From Bugula neritina (lineage: Eukaryota > Bryozoa > Gymnolaemata > Cheilostomatida > Bugulidae), in the NCBI GenBank assembly GCA_964035545.1, contig OZ037770.1:14222642-14286641 (forward strand): a stretch of DNA of 64,000 bases. Direction: 5' to 3'. Below are positions 1 to 21,854 of the stretch, piece after piece. The translations under genes were made by a program, and so were the position numbers. The notes beneath the pieces were generated by a model, which was not told where the DNA came from, ran no database searches, and saw only the letters and a program-made list of their open reading frames with translations. The stretch's first letter is position 1; each line of letters begins with the position of its first letter.

Positions 1-579
1 CGTTTGATGTAATTATCTTTGAAACTTGTTGAAGTTTTATCTGCTATTGTTTGGCAGGCAATCTCCTTATAGTCTTATAAATTGTAAAAGCACACCGTGT
101 GTGTCTGCATAGAATATTAGTAAACTCCTGTTCCTGTATAACCTATTACCAGCTAGTCAGTTGAGAGCTAAGCATAATGTAAAGTCAAGGTACTGAAGTA
201 CTGATTACTTGCACCCCCTTTTTTAGTTCACCCCCTTCCCCCTTCTCCTCCCCTCTTCAATTATCCACCTCCAAGCAGTTTATGTGCAGCAATATGCAAA
301 CCTATAATGTTTCCTGTTTGAAGTGTTTTAAACTAAACTATAGATGATAAATAAAGATAATAATTTTAGTAAATTTATTAATCTTGCATAAATAAAGACT
401 ATATATAGATAATTCAAGTATAAGTGGTCATCATATATTATAATGTATGTGAGGAATCTGAAAGCCAATAACTAATTTCAAATTAAATCCTAATGAATAA
501 TATTATAATATAATATAATATAAACATTATTATAGTATAATGTAATGCAACGCATCAAAATATAAAAGACAAGCATTAT

Positions 580-583
<4 letters not shown>

Positions 584-666
<83 letters not shown>
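584..666. repeat. (TA)n microsatellite
   Basis: Uninterrupted TA dinucleotides about 130 bases upstream of the first exon in the window. The surrounding 1-790 sequence is AT-rich, presumably intronic, and shows no other feature. Confidence 0.95.
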
Positions 667-669
<3 letters not shown>

Positions 670-797
670 GCATATTATTATATAATATATTACAGTATAG
701 CTGTAAACAATAATATGCTTTAATCTAATATAATAATTTATAATAATAATGTGTATAATGTAGATTATAAAGCTATAATTTTTTCTGATTTTAATAG

Positions 798-3137
798 CAG
801 GCATCACGAACAGGATATTACGAGGATTTGCCGACAACGTCTACCTACGTAGACTATTCTCAGACTAGCTATCTCACTACATCAAACATGGCAGCCACTG
901 TGGGAAGCTGTTCATCATCATCAATACCCACAGGTAAATATATAAGTATTTAGGAAAGTATAATAGAGAAATTGAGATAGCCTAAGTTCTTTAATTATTT
1001 ATCAAATTTTGGTTTAGGGCTGGGTTGAAACTCATGCGAGAAAATAACTTCTTTTGCTACCTTTCTAATCTAGATCACAGGCTTTTCTGAATTTCTCCAT
1101 TACTGCCTCACTATAATAAGCTATTTGGGTAAAAAAATTCTTGATTTTTTTTAAGCTTTCTTTAAGATAAAGAGCTTAGACACACTGATGCAAGTTTATG
1201 GACTTCATGAAGATTACTGTAATATGTCATGGCAGCCAAGAATAATGTTTCAAATGAAATTTTCAAGAGTTTTAAATCATGACATTCCACAAATATTTGT
1301 AAAAGCTGGTGCTTCTTCCCAGGCCAATAAAAAGGTGGCATGCATGTAAAAGTAATTTAATAACTATAAACTTATATCATAGTTTCATTTGGGAGAAACT
1401 TTTACTGCTACCCTGGTTAAATGATTGGATTTTGATTTCCTGAAGAATATAATTCAAAGAATAAAAAGCAATGAATACACTGGGAAAGTCATAATATATA
1501 ATGTGGATGTGCAAAAATTGGGATGATTTACAGTTGTACTTAAAAAACAGTTATGGAAATAGATATTACATAATTGAAAAATAGTTGTAAAGGGGTTTCT
1601 ATTACTTTACAAATTTAAGCAAAAAGTTTCTATTTTTTTATTAATGAATTTAATAAAAATTGTAAATTATGACTGAATTAGCAATGGTTTTCACTATTTT
1701 TAGGTAAAAAATTTGAAATAGTTCGTACAAAATTTAATTCATTGCATACAAATTTGAAAATTAAATGTTTATCCAACTGCTACAGATAACATATAGTTTT
1801 AATTGTAATCAAGATTTCAGACTTGAGGGAAATAATGTAAAAAGCTTGCATAATAATAAAGACCAGTAATAATTATATAGCTAAAAAGTTCACCTTCAAT
1901 TATTACTGTTTGTGTTCATATCATAAAACTCTTGAGCCATCATATAAGCTACTCTAGAATGATTGTAATCGTCAGCAAATAGTTGCAGCATATCATAGTA
2001 GTTAGAATTTCATCTCCCAGACATACTGGCTATGGGAGAGCATAGCTAGCACCTCCCAGTATTGTCTTGTCATGGTACTCCATCATATACGCTCTTGCAT
2101 TACAATCCCTCAGTCTGTATTGCTATTTATATGATTCATATGATACCCTTAATATGAGCTAATATCAATGGCTAAGTACTTATGATTTTGGTTTTGCAAA
2201 TTAATAATTTACTAATTTAATAATTAAATGTTCACAATTAAAGATCTTTGAAATAATTTCAAGTAGTTGATTAGTCAACTACATGTTTATTGAATTATAA
2301 GTTCCATGTAACTTTATCCACTAATTCTAGGGGCTTTAGATATTCAACCCGCAATTGATTGGCTACCGGAATGATAAAACTGTGCAAAGTGTGTGAATAT
2401 CACAATACATTATATTTGTAAATACTTTTAGCAATTATTGTTAATTTATTCAATGCTAAAAATCACAAACAACCAACTATGCCAGAAGATTTTTTTTCAG
2501 TGTATATAAAAAGAACTTAACAATATTTTGTTTAAGCCATTTTATGATAGCACGTACACTCAATCAATTTCATAATACAAAGATTTATGGCTCAAAGTAA
2601 TTAAACTGAGATAAAGTTTTTATTATTAATTAAAAACTTTAACAGTTTTGAATAAGCATGTGATAATTTTTTATTTCACATTGAAAAATATTTAAATTTT
2701 CTGTTGACATCATGATAATAAAAGGATAACGGTATTGAAAAGTGTCCCGCAGCAAGGCAAATAGAAACTCGTATGAAATATTTGCAGAATGTAGAAGCTT
2801 TTGTGTTTTTCGATAGTTTTTAGCATTATAAAAAACAATGTCTTTTCAACTTATGTTATTTTTCTTTTTAACCCTTAACTCTTTTGCAACTTCCCTTACA
2901 GGAACTAACAAACCCCTTTAACCAGCATTTTATTATTAACCATTGCCTTTATTATAGTGAACACCTGTTATTGTTTTAGCAGACGTCTATTCGTTAAGCC
3001 AGAAAGTGGTGGAACATTCCAGATCTACAGCGTTACCAAACAACACAACGTTAGAGCACCTCAACTTGATAGTCGACAGCTTACAAGAAGATCCTGATAG
3101 CAACTCTGAAGGCGGTACAAACTCTCATATTTCCTGA
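798..3137 (+). CDS. C-terminal two coding exons of an unrecognised protein (5' end outside window)
   Basis: Exons 798(or 801)-933 and 2980(or 2983)-3137 join in frame: the first enters in phase 0 and leaves in phase 1 at a CAG|GTAAAT donor, and the second ends at TGA (3135-3137). They encode about 97 residues of a C-terminus, Ser/Thr/Tyr-rich at first (YYEDLPTTSTYVDY) and then with a short amphipathic stretch (LEHLNLIVDSLQEDPDS). This composition is typical of the tail of a regulatory protein or transcription factor. I do not recognise the family and assign no function. Both acceptors are NAGNAG type, so one-residue variants are possible. The intron holds a MITE copy at about 958-1110 just after the donor. 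A poly(A) signal lies at 3565-3570. Upstream exons must lie left of the window, because no start codon fits the frame here. Confidence 0.6.
958..1110. mobile_element. MITE family A, copy 1
   Basis: The ends are inverted versions of each other: TAATAGAGAAATTGAGATAG on the left and TGAATTTCTCCATTACTGC on the right. It matches the copies at 21641, 25580 and 60226 in opposite orientation, and lies in the intron of the left-edge gene 24 bases after the donor. Confidence 0.7.
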
Positions 3138-3564
3138 ACAGCGATCAGACTTCCTGGATGTGGCCATTCAATACCATTTTTTCATCTTCGACTCAATTAT
3201 TTTAAAAACAAATTATTACCAAATTTATAAGTTTTTTTCGAATATTTTTTTTTATTTTTTTTCTATCATTTTTATATTATTTTGCATGCTTGGTTTAGCG
3301 TTGGCAATATAACTACTGAAAATATTGTACATAATGTAGGCAGTGAGAATTTTTTTCTGCTACTAAAATATAAAACTTATTATAGCAATATGATTGCCCC
3401 AAAAACTCTTTGAAATTTTGTTATGTTGCGATTTATCTTTATATAGTAAAAAATCCAAGATGAAATTCTATTTCAGTAAGTTGAGGTTAGGTAAGCTCCC
3501 TACCCAGCTCAAACTTTAAAAGTATGAACTCTGCTAATGTTATACAAACTATTTATAAAACTTG

Positions 3565-3570
3565 AATAAA
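3565..3570 (+). promoter_or_regulatory. Candidate poly(A) signal AATAAA
   Basis: AATAAA lies about 430 bases after the TGA at 3137. It is the best 3' end candidate for the left-edge gene. The remaining bases to 4077 are AT-rich and show no coding signal; they separate two convergent genes. Confidence 0.4.
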
Positions 3571-4077
3571 AAAAGTATAAAATATTTTTGGTGTAATACA
3601 TTCTATAGAAAAGTTATTATAATACAAGTTAGACTGGAAACCGCACACAACTTCAATGTTGTTTTTGCTTTTGATGAACTTTAGGCTATGAGGTAGCAAA
3701 TTAATCTATATAATATTTCATTAGGCACTGCAAGCGTGTTATATGGAAACTCACTCTTTTGTGAAGTAGGTAAGAAATTAAAACATAATTATTTAGAGTT
3801 TGTGAAGACTAAATAGAAGTTGTAAATAAATAAATAATAGAGAGACATTCTTGAAATGAATTCATCACCTATAATATTGTTAGGCTGGCAATGGGGATAT
3901 ACTGATAAAGATATAATACAATATATAGTTGTACTGCCTCTATCAATGTGTCTACAAAGCTACACACACATATTCTGTTTCACTCTATGGATACTATTGT
4001 GAGTTCAAAGCTCAACAAAAAATAGGAAGTGTGAAACATCATTAAAGTAAAGTACGCGTTGTCACTTTGTCTTCTTT

Positions 4078-9740
<5,663 letters not shown>

Positions 9741-9817
9741 CTTTCCAAATTTCGGATAACTGACTGACAGGCTTTTATCTCTTGACAAAAGGAATAGAAA
9801 CAAGCAAAGCAGTTATA

Positions 9818-10108
9818 TGCTACAACTATAGCATACTATAGCATACTCTAGCATATACTGTAGCACACTGTAGCATATACTGTAGCATATACTTTAGCAT
9901 ACTGTAGCACACTGTATATAGTATGTTGCAGCACACCGCAACATACTATATGTTAGCATGCTTTACCATATTATAGATTAATGTAGAATATTGTAGCATA
10001 CTGTAGCATATTATAACATAGTATTGTAACATATTATAGCATGCTGTAGTCTTATATTATAACATACTATGTAGCGTGCTACAGTATACTGTAGCACGCT
10101 ACATAGTA
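9818..10108. repeat. Degenerate TGTAGCATAC minisatellite ending in a perfect palindrome
   Basis: The roughly 11-base unit (ACTGTAGCATAT and variants with CACACTG) recurs more than 15 times just upstream of the sulfotransferase start codon. Its last part, 10065-10108, is a perfect 44-base palindrome. Confidence 0.8.
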
Positions 10109-10119
10109 AAGTATATAAT

Positions 10120-13850
<3,731 letters not shown>

Positions 13851-13854
13851 AGTG

Positions 13855-13897
13855 ACGTGAAACTGTGAGAATAAGTCAAAGAACAATTTGCCGGCAG
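13855..13897 (+). promoter_or_regulatory. Candidate 5' UTR exon of the bZIP gene
   Basis: The sequence ends in CCGGCAG|GTATGT, a good donor. Joined to the acceptor at 14151-14152, the frame leading into the coding exon meets a TAA in this piece and no ATG. The piece is therefore untranslated, and the ATG at 14215 is the likely start. Its 5' limit is arbitrary. Confidence 0.4.
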
Positions 13898-14214
13898 GTA
13901 TGTATGTAAACTTTATTTGCTTTTAAAGTTACCTTATGTTAGTTTGTTATTTTACTTGTGGTGTTTCTGTGGTCATACAATCTTTATGTGGAGGGGCTAT
14001 ACAGACACTTGGGTTCTTTTTATAAGTCAGAAGCTGCAACAAATAAGCATTCATAAATATATTTTTCCCTGGAGTGAATTTTTATGCATGGTAAAAATGT
14101 TGAACTTAAGCCCTAGTAGACATATTGTATAGTCACAGTTGGCTTTTGTTAGGTTCTATAATCATCAAAGAAGAGAAACTATTAATACAAGCCAAGAGTA
14201 ATAAATCTTTCAAC

Positions 14215-17200
14215 ATGCTTGAAATGCCTAGTTCTTCATTTGTCCTAAACAATCAGTCAAACGAGAGTAAATGCATCAAAAGAAACAGAGGGAAGGCTCC
14301 AAGGCAAAACGCTTCATCATCAAAAGACATATTCAGAAATATTATACCTAATTTATCACAACACATTGGCACAGCCTTCAGCGACATCTATAGAGTTATA
14401 GATGAGACAGAAGAACATCTAATCGAGGAGAGACCAACACATTTCTTCTCTGACTTAGAAGTTCTTTCTCAGCCTCGACACAAAAGACGTAGATCAAGTG
14501 CCGGGGAATACAGCACCCAGAGTTTGATCCCGCCAAATAACTTGAAGCCCAACATAACTGACAAAACTACAGCAATAGAAACCGCCAAAAGAAGCTTTCT
14601 TTCTAATACTAAACAAGCTGTGCCCTTTGTAGAAGAAAATCAGGAAGGCGCAGAAAGCCTCTCTGAGATATGTTCAATTATAAGCAAAGATTTAAGTAGC
14701 CCCAATTCAACTGTAACTTTTACTATTAAAAATGAATCAGAATTTTTACCTGCTTTGAGTGCCGATAAAGGAGAACCAGTCTACGACCAAGAAACTACAT
14801 CTGGTGGCTCAGAGCTAACTCGAGATTTGCTGCTAACAGAAGTTCAAAAGAGTGACTCACCCTCTAGTAATGGGCTTGAGAATGGTGAGAGAACTCAGCT
14901 AAGTTCAAGGTCAGCATTCATCAACCGTGACAGTCTGTCAGATAGCGCAGATAGTGAGGATAAGGAGAGCTCACCTACCAAACCCTGGAGCCTTTCAGTA
15001 ACAGAACTAAACATTGAAGACGATGACATCTTTACAGTTAGAAGCAGTGATGAAGGTAAATGATCAGGGCTAGTTAAAACAAACAAGTATTAGTTGAAAC
15101 AATTTGTGTAAGTTGTAGATTTTCATAATTGGGTTTTGAAAGTCTATTTTGCTTTACTTGTAGTGGTTAGTGTCTACATACAATATCTTCTTAGACACTA
15201 CTACCAAAAGCTTTACAAAGTTTTTGTCTAGTGCTGTTCACAACATCAACTCCTAAGCATCATGAGCCTAATTCAGTTCTGTTCTAGAAACTCCACCATA
15301 TCTTGATTTTTATGTTGTAAAATTTTTGCTAACAAACCACGAACACTATAAAAGTGACATAATGTCCAGTAAAAGTGGCGCAGGTAATAATGGCACAAGT
15401 AATAATGGCACAAATGGTAAAGTAGCTAAAAATGGCACATTTTCAATATTAAGGTTTGGGGTGAGGGTGGTGAGTTTGGAATGGGAGATTTAGTTTGGGT
15501 TTGGGGTTTGGGATTTGAGTTTGGGAAAATTGAACACCAGCTAGTATGCCATTTTTACTTACTTTTCTATTTGTGCAATTATTACCTGTGCCGTTTTAAC
15601 AGTGCCATATTTACTTGTGCTATTTTTACCTAAAGCAAGTGGCATATATATTGGAAAGTCAAGATGCCGTATTTTAGAAGCCGAACCACAAATTCCCACC
15701 ACAGTTGAGAGTTCTGAAAATGATTTGGTTGACAGCTCTGGGGTTTCTGACATCAACTCCTGGTGGTTGTACAAGAAGTTTCAAAAAGGACCCAAAGGGA
15801 CTCACTTCAATATAGTTCTGTCACCATCGGATCCACATAAACCGATTGAGTTTAGCGATCCAGCAGTAGTGAGTGCCGGGCAAGAGTTTACTCCTCCATT
15901 ACCTTCTAGCAGGAAACCGAGATTAGGAAATGGGAATGACGTAACTCCTGATAGCGAGCTTCTAAAAAAGTTGCAGTTTAAGATAGCTTCTATAAATGAG
16001 AAAATAAATTCTCTCACTGATGCATCACAAAAGAAAGAGAAAATGAAATTGTCTTCAAGGTAAAAGCAACAACTAAAAGCAATATTATGAACTACTTTAT
16101 ATTTCGGCAGCAGATTTGTTGAATGAGCAGTCTCAAATTGTAATTCATTTAAATAAAAATCTTAGTAGGCTTCAGACCTTATTAAAATTACAACTTTGGC
16201 AACCTATATCAAATTCAATATTTCAGATATTTATAGTTTCTTAAGAACCAAAATCATTTATTCAAATATTTGGACTATGCTTTAAAGAGAAATTTTAATA
16301 GGCCCCAGGCCTTAATACAATCTTAAATAATTATTTCTGATTCAATATTTTAGATATTTCTAAATTTATTTAGAAAAGATTAAATTAAGTAACTTTTTGA
16401 AAGGTTATCCCGAGTACGAAGAAGAGCCAACCATGAAGCCAACAAGATTATATTTGCCGGAATAGAGCAAGAGCGTGGTAAGTCAAACAGAATGTTTAAA
16501 CTGTTGTTTCTAATTAAATTTATAATGCTTTACTTACTTTCTTCAATTTTAAGTGCTTTAAATTTTTTCTTTCCACTATTTTAAATAATTTAAAATTATT
16601 GCATCTTAAATTAATTTATTAGTTAGGTAACCAAATTGACATAAGTAAAACTTCTGGACTCATAAATTTTCAGTCAAAAATATAATTATTAGCAAACCCC
16701 TGTTTGGCTAGACTTTCAAACTAAAATCACTCGAGCTAGCTTTAATTTTTGATAATATATAATTATTAAATAACATGTTTTCATCATGCAGTTCATAAAG
16801 TTGTTGATGTTTCAACTATCATTCGAACATTTTAAGATTACAGTTTTATAACTTTGGATTTAGCATAATCTAAGCCATGTTCGTGCTAATCAATTAACAA
16901 TATATAATATGGCATACATATATCTGCTAGTCTTATCAACAGAGATAAGAGATAAGGAATAATACAATTTTATCTATTGATAACCAACTTTCACTGATAT
17001 AGATAAGAGGGTTAAGTTTAACGTTCCTGAAAGGAATGATGCCTTTTTTAAGGACAGCATAGCTGCGTTAGTTACTGTGCCGGATCATAGATTTATACAA
17101 GTGTTTATGGTCTACTCGTCTAGCAGCAGAAGCACAAAGATAGCAGTATCAGTTTATACTAACAGCAATGAGTAGGACAATTGAATACAGATATGTTGCT

Positions 17201-18667
17201 GTACAGTATATATTACAGTCAACACCTAGCTATAAAGTTTCAAGATGTTATACAGGCAACACCTAGAGCTATATAGCTATATAGCTATAAATTTTCAAGA
17301 TGTTACAGGTAATAAGGAAATAAATTAATCTGTGCCCAATCTTGCTACGAATCAAAATCAAATCATTTTATAGCAGAGCTAATTTATATATATAAGCTGA
17401 GTATTAGTATATGAAAGGTGAAAAGAGTTAAAAACTGTTTAAAAAATAGTTTTCGAAAAGTTATTTCTTAGAGAACTAATGGTGGACTTCGGTGGAAGAA
17501 TGTTTAAGCATTTAAAATCAAATCAGTTTGTGTGAAAAATATAGCAGTTGAGCCTACAGTGTAGCTTGTTTCTACTATTCATTGTTCCAGTTGAAACATA
17601 TAATAGGAACTAGGAAGTTTAGAACGTGCATTAGAGGGCAGTAGTTACTGTATAATCTACTCTATATCTCACACAAAAAATAGCATCAATTTTCCATACT
17701 ACTTCCTGAACCTCATAAAAGTGCTGGTCAATAGGAAAATATAATGCAATAAAACTTGTTGTTTTGCAACATGTATGCTGTTCTGTTTAATTGCACACCT
17801 AAGCCATGATTAGATTAGGGTTTATCTTTAAATGGAGGAACTATATAGGAGATTCAGTTGGCCAATAGCAATTGAAATACAGCAAGAGGTTTCTATTTAA
17901 AGCATAAGTTGATTAGGTAAACCTACAAAGTATTTGCTGAGTAAACAGTTCAAAGATAGCAATAATGTCATGTCATATAACAAAGGTTAAAAGGTGGCAA
18001 ACAAAAAGCATGCATCTTATGTCAATAATTTTTATCGTGTAGAGGAAAACTAGTTTGAATGTATAACCGAATTCGGCTGAAAATTATTCCAAAAAAAAAA
18101 AACATAGTTTATCAACTAAAATATATTATAATGAGAAAACACTAAACAATTCCAACGCTTTGTATATGTGTCAGTATGTCTAGCACTCTATAAGCTTACG
18201 CCAGCTTTTGTCTGGTACAGTTTAGTGTACTCCATTTTGACACTACGGGTCTTTTTTCTATAATACTTTGCTGTCTGATTTGATAGTCATAACAGCTTTT
18301 CTTCAACAAATATGTTGTCATTGTCTGATATTTTTAATTGTGATTAATTAATTGATTTGATATAAAAAAAAGAAAGCAAATTTTAAGTTTCAGTCATTGT
18401 ATTATATCTAAATGCAATAGGTTAGATGCATTGTGATAATGTTGATATTTGCCAAATTTATTGTGTTGTATCAACTTGTCAGATGCTTTAAGTAAAGTGG
18501 TGAAAAGAGTTCGAACCATGATGGTCAGCTCTCAAAACTCAGGGAATTTGCTAGAAAAATACAAGAACATTGTGAAGGATCTGCCCGAGAAAATAGCTGG
18601 AAGAAAAGCTCATTATGTGAACAGTGTGCTAGAACCAACAGAAGTGTGTTTAGAGTCATCTGACTGA
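14215..18667 (+). CDS. CREBRF: CREBRF/REPTOR-like bZIP transcription regulator
   Basis: Coding exons 14215-15055, 15636-16059, 16404-16477 and 18483-18667 join with matching phases (1, 2, 1) to give 507 aa. The N-terminal half is Ser/Glu-rich and looks disordered. A conserved-looking block around residues 322-336 (SWWLYKKFQKGPKG) precedes a bZIP-type basic region near 412-432 (KLSSRLSRVRRRANHEANK), then a heptad-like helix and a C-terminal segment. The HEANK motif, the helix spacing and the ending (NIVKDLP, VNSVLEPTE) resemble the C-terminus of the CREBRF family as I recall it. That family acts in nuclear stress and nutrient signalling (REPTOR works downstream of TORC1 in flies). The match to the family is by eye. 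A foldback element (15368-15630) abuts the acceptor of the second coding exon. A poly(A) signal lies at 18770-18775. Confidence 0.75.
15368..15630. mobile_element. Foldback/MITE element with subrepeated inverted arms
   Basis: The left arm (15368-15440) consists of repeats of GTAATAATGGCACAA type, and the right arm (15546-15630) is its inverted counterpart. Both arms run about 75-85 bases. The centre is GT-rich with four G-runs (about 15496-15525). The right arm ends five bases before the first base of the second coding exon of the bZIP gene. A related arm lies at the right edge of the window (63940-63991). Confidence 0.75.
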
Positions 18668-18769
18668 ATGTGAACTCAGACTATAAGCAGGGAGTTTGGA
18701 TAACTTTTGACATTTTCGTTTCTGTCCAAACTGTCTTGGCATGCAGTGAAGATCTTGGGAATTGTAAGC

Positions 18770-18775
18770 AATAAA
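18770..18775 (+). promoter_or_regulatory. Candidate poly(A) signal AATAAA
   Basis: AATAAA lies about 100 bases after the stop codon of the bZIP gene, at the usual distance for a compact 3' UTR. Confidence 0.6.
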
Positions 18776-18779
18776 ACTT

Positions 18780-21640
18780 GAAGGTTTGATAAATTTACCA
18801 ACTAATAAAAACTTAGTTGCTGAGCACTTCTGGTTTAACTTGAGTAAAGCTGATGTAAAAGCTTTAAAACTTACGCATTGCCATGCATCTGACACAGTTT
18901 AGACTTGGTTGGTGTTTGCTATAACTGCTTGTTTACATCCAATAATGTCCCAATGGTATTTACAAAAGCCTCTAACTAAGTAAGTTCAACATGTCAATTT
19001 TCATTTTCTTGTGAAGATCATGTTTTATACAAAATATCAAACCTAATCTAGTTATTAGAAATTGCTTGTATCGCAAAAACTATTTAAGACATTTCACTTA
19101 AATTTTACAAAGGTCTGTAACAATATAGTATACGTATGCAAAGTTATCTAAACCATTTTTTATAAAATTTATAGCTTGTCTTTTTTGATATCTTGAGATA
19201 AAAACTTATTGTAAAAAAAATTATTTTCAGTAAAGCTTATTAACGACAATATAGTTTCACTTTAAAACAAAACATCCTATTTGCCATCATCATTTTTATT
19301 TGAAACAAACTATTACTCTTCAATTTTATACTTGATTGTACTTATATAAAATTGATTTGGCTAAAGAATGGGAGTATTTGTTCACTTTTACTATAGTGCC
19401 GTATGTACCATTATATTTTATCCTTTATAATAGTTTTATTCTGGCAGTTGATTATAGTCAACCTAGACCTTATGATTTGCTGTTTTTAGCAAAATTATCC
19501 AGGCAATGTTTATATTATAGTTGACCAAGATTACATAACATTAAATCAGCTTTTTTATTCTTTTAATAAAATATAAATTTGATATGACATCTTATATATT
19601 TATCCGTTTTTATGAGGTAATATATTATTATAATAATAATATATACTTTTATAGCTATTACACAAATTTTTATATGAAATGCAATCTAAACTTTTAAATG
19701 ATGTAAATTGTCTTTATAAATTATACCAAATCTTAACATTTTTACCTTTATCTTACTTTCTTCCCCTTTAATCTATAATTTTATAGTTTTTACATATATG
19801 AGAAGCTATATTTATTATAGCTATCATTATGCTACATTTTATATCATAGCTATACACTTTTATAAATGTATAATATAATATTTTATTTCATATAAATTGC
19901 TATTTTATAGCATTTTATATGCTATACAAAATATTGTATATAGCATATAAAATGCTATACAATATTTTATATAGCATTTTATATCAACTGTGCTGGTTTT
20001 TGCTTTGATAATTGCTACCAGTCTTTGTTTTATACTTTGTTCTTTTTACACATTTTTATAAATTGAATTTTCTATGCTATATATTCTTAGTTTCTCACCA
20101 CGATATATAATTGGTGTGCTCCAATACTATATACAGAATGTATGTTTATTTTATGCTTTACCAAAAACCCATGTTTTAAGCTTTTTTATGTATAATCATT
20201 GATTGTTGGTTTTAATAATCAAATTCAAAACTTTCATTTTATCAGTTAAATTTGTTTAAGGTTTTAGTAATGCTGCATAAACCTTTTAACAATTTAATTG
20301 ACACAAACAATTTTCATTTAATATGAGAACGTTTTACATCATTAAAGTTTTTAAAGAGTCTACTATATGATATTTTCCAAATATAAGATGATATAAAGTT
20401 GCTGTATTTTAATGTATAATATTGCATGCACTTTTAAATTATAATAGTTTTTCAAAAAAATAAATTCCATATGTGAATGCCGTGTCTTTGTTAGTACATT
20501 AATATATAACATTTTTCACATGATTTCATTGTATAACTGGGACAAACATATATAGTAAATAAATATACTAATAAACTCTACAAACATTTCTAATTTGGGT
20601 TAAAATATTTCAATCACTAAACAAGATATTTTAATCCCAAGTTGTGTTTATAATCCTACAAACAAATTAAGCCTAAAGCAGAGCATAGACCAAATTTATT
20701 TCAGCCGATAAGAGATGAAGATTATATAAAGGTAGAAGCTGATGTTAAGGTTATGTCTGTTTTGATGTTCCAATCTTGATAGCTATAATATAGTCAAGGA
20801 GCTTCAGAGCATTGTCTTACTGTCTCAGCTAATAATATCATTGCTACAGGAAAAGGAGCTCAAACCATATTGCCTAGATTATATTATTAAAAGGCATATA
20901 AGATGAGTCATATATAAGATGTTTTACATTTCTCTGAGATTAATACTAAATTAGATAGATTATATAAATTGGGTCTGTCACGGTTTCAAATCTTTAAGCA
21001 GGATTTCTTCACCAAAGTGTATTTTCATTAGAGATTGATATATCATGGCAAATATAAGTCCTTCATTAAGCTAATATTTTGGTATTATTATAGTTATGTT
21101 GTGTTAATACATGTTTTTATAAAGAACTTAGCCGCATACAGCTAAATGAAACTACTACAAAATTTTGAGATTGCTGTTATACTATTGTTAATCTGTGCAA
21201 AAACTGTTTATAAAATGTTTTTTACTGTAACTGTAATATGCATTTGATTGTATTATGAAGGTAATGGCAAACTAAAGTTACCAACATCATTATTCTGTTC
21301 ATGAAAGCAAATGTCTAGCTAAATAATTAAAATGCTAGCTATAGTAGCTGTGTTGAAAGAGCTAAAAGCTATTTTTTCAAACTGTGCTATATAATAGCTG
21401 TTGGCTAGCCAGTAGAAAGATACCACTTGAACTACTCATGGTTATTCTATGTTTTGACAAGAAGGTCTGTACACCATTTCTGAGTCCTGCATACACTCTA
21501 TTCTGTTCAAAATGAAGATCACTCTTAACTTTGATGATTATCAACTAGTCTTTCAGATATTGGGGTAAGTTTACTTCTGGGTTCAGTTTATAATGCTTCA
21601 CATAGACACTCATTGAAAATGGATGAATATAGAAAGGTGG
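18780..21640. other. AT-rich intergenic region
   Basis: No supported coding exon is visible. The stretch contains a 19-base inverted repeat (19907-19925 with 19940-19958, ATAGCATTTTATATGCTAT) and many TATA-type palindromes. Frames in this part are low-complexity. Confidence 0.6.
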
Positions 21641-21799
21641 TAGGTGCAGTAACGGAGAAATTGAGAAAAGCCTGTGTCATAGATTAGGATTGTAACAGAA
21701 GAAGTTATGTTCTTGAGAAATTCAACCCGCACCCCAAACCAGAATTTATAAGGAAATTTAAAAAACTTAGGCTATCTCAATATTTCCACTACTGCTGTT
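21641..21799. mobile_element. MITE family A, copy 2
   Basis: It begins GTGCAGTAACGGAGAAATTG and ends GGCTATCTCAATATTTCCAC followed by TACTGCT, so the termini are inverted repeats of about 20 bases. It lies 55 bases upstream of the start of the repeat-helix gene. Confidence 0.75.
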
Positions 21800-21854
21800 A
21801 AATGAGAGAAGGCTAACTGACTTAACTAGCAACTTGCTAGTAAAGATTAACATA

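Noticed and set aside
14895-15086. Minus-strand frame opposite the bZIP exon
   Set aside because: It is a shadow of the Ser-rich coding exon on the plus strand.
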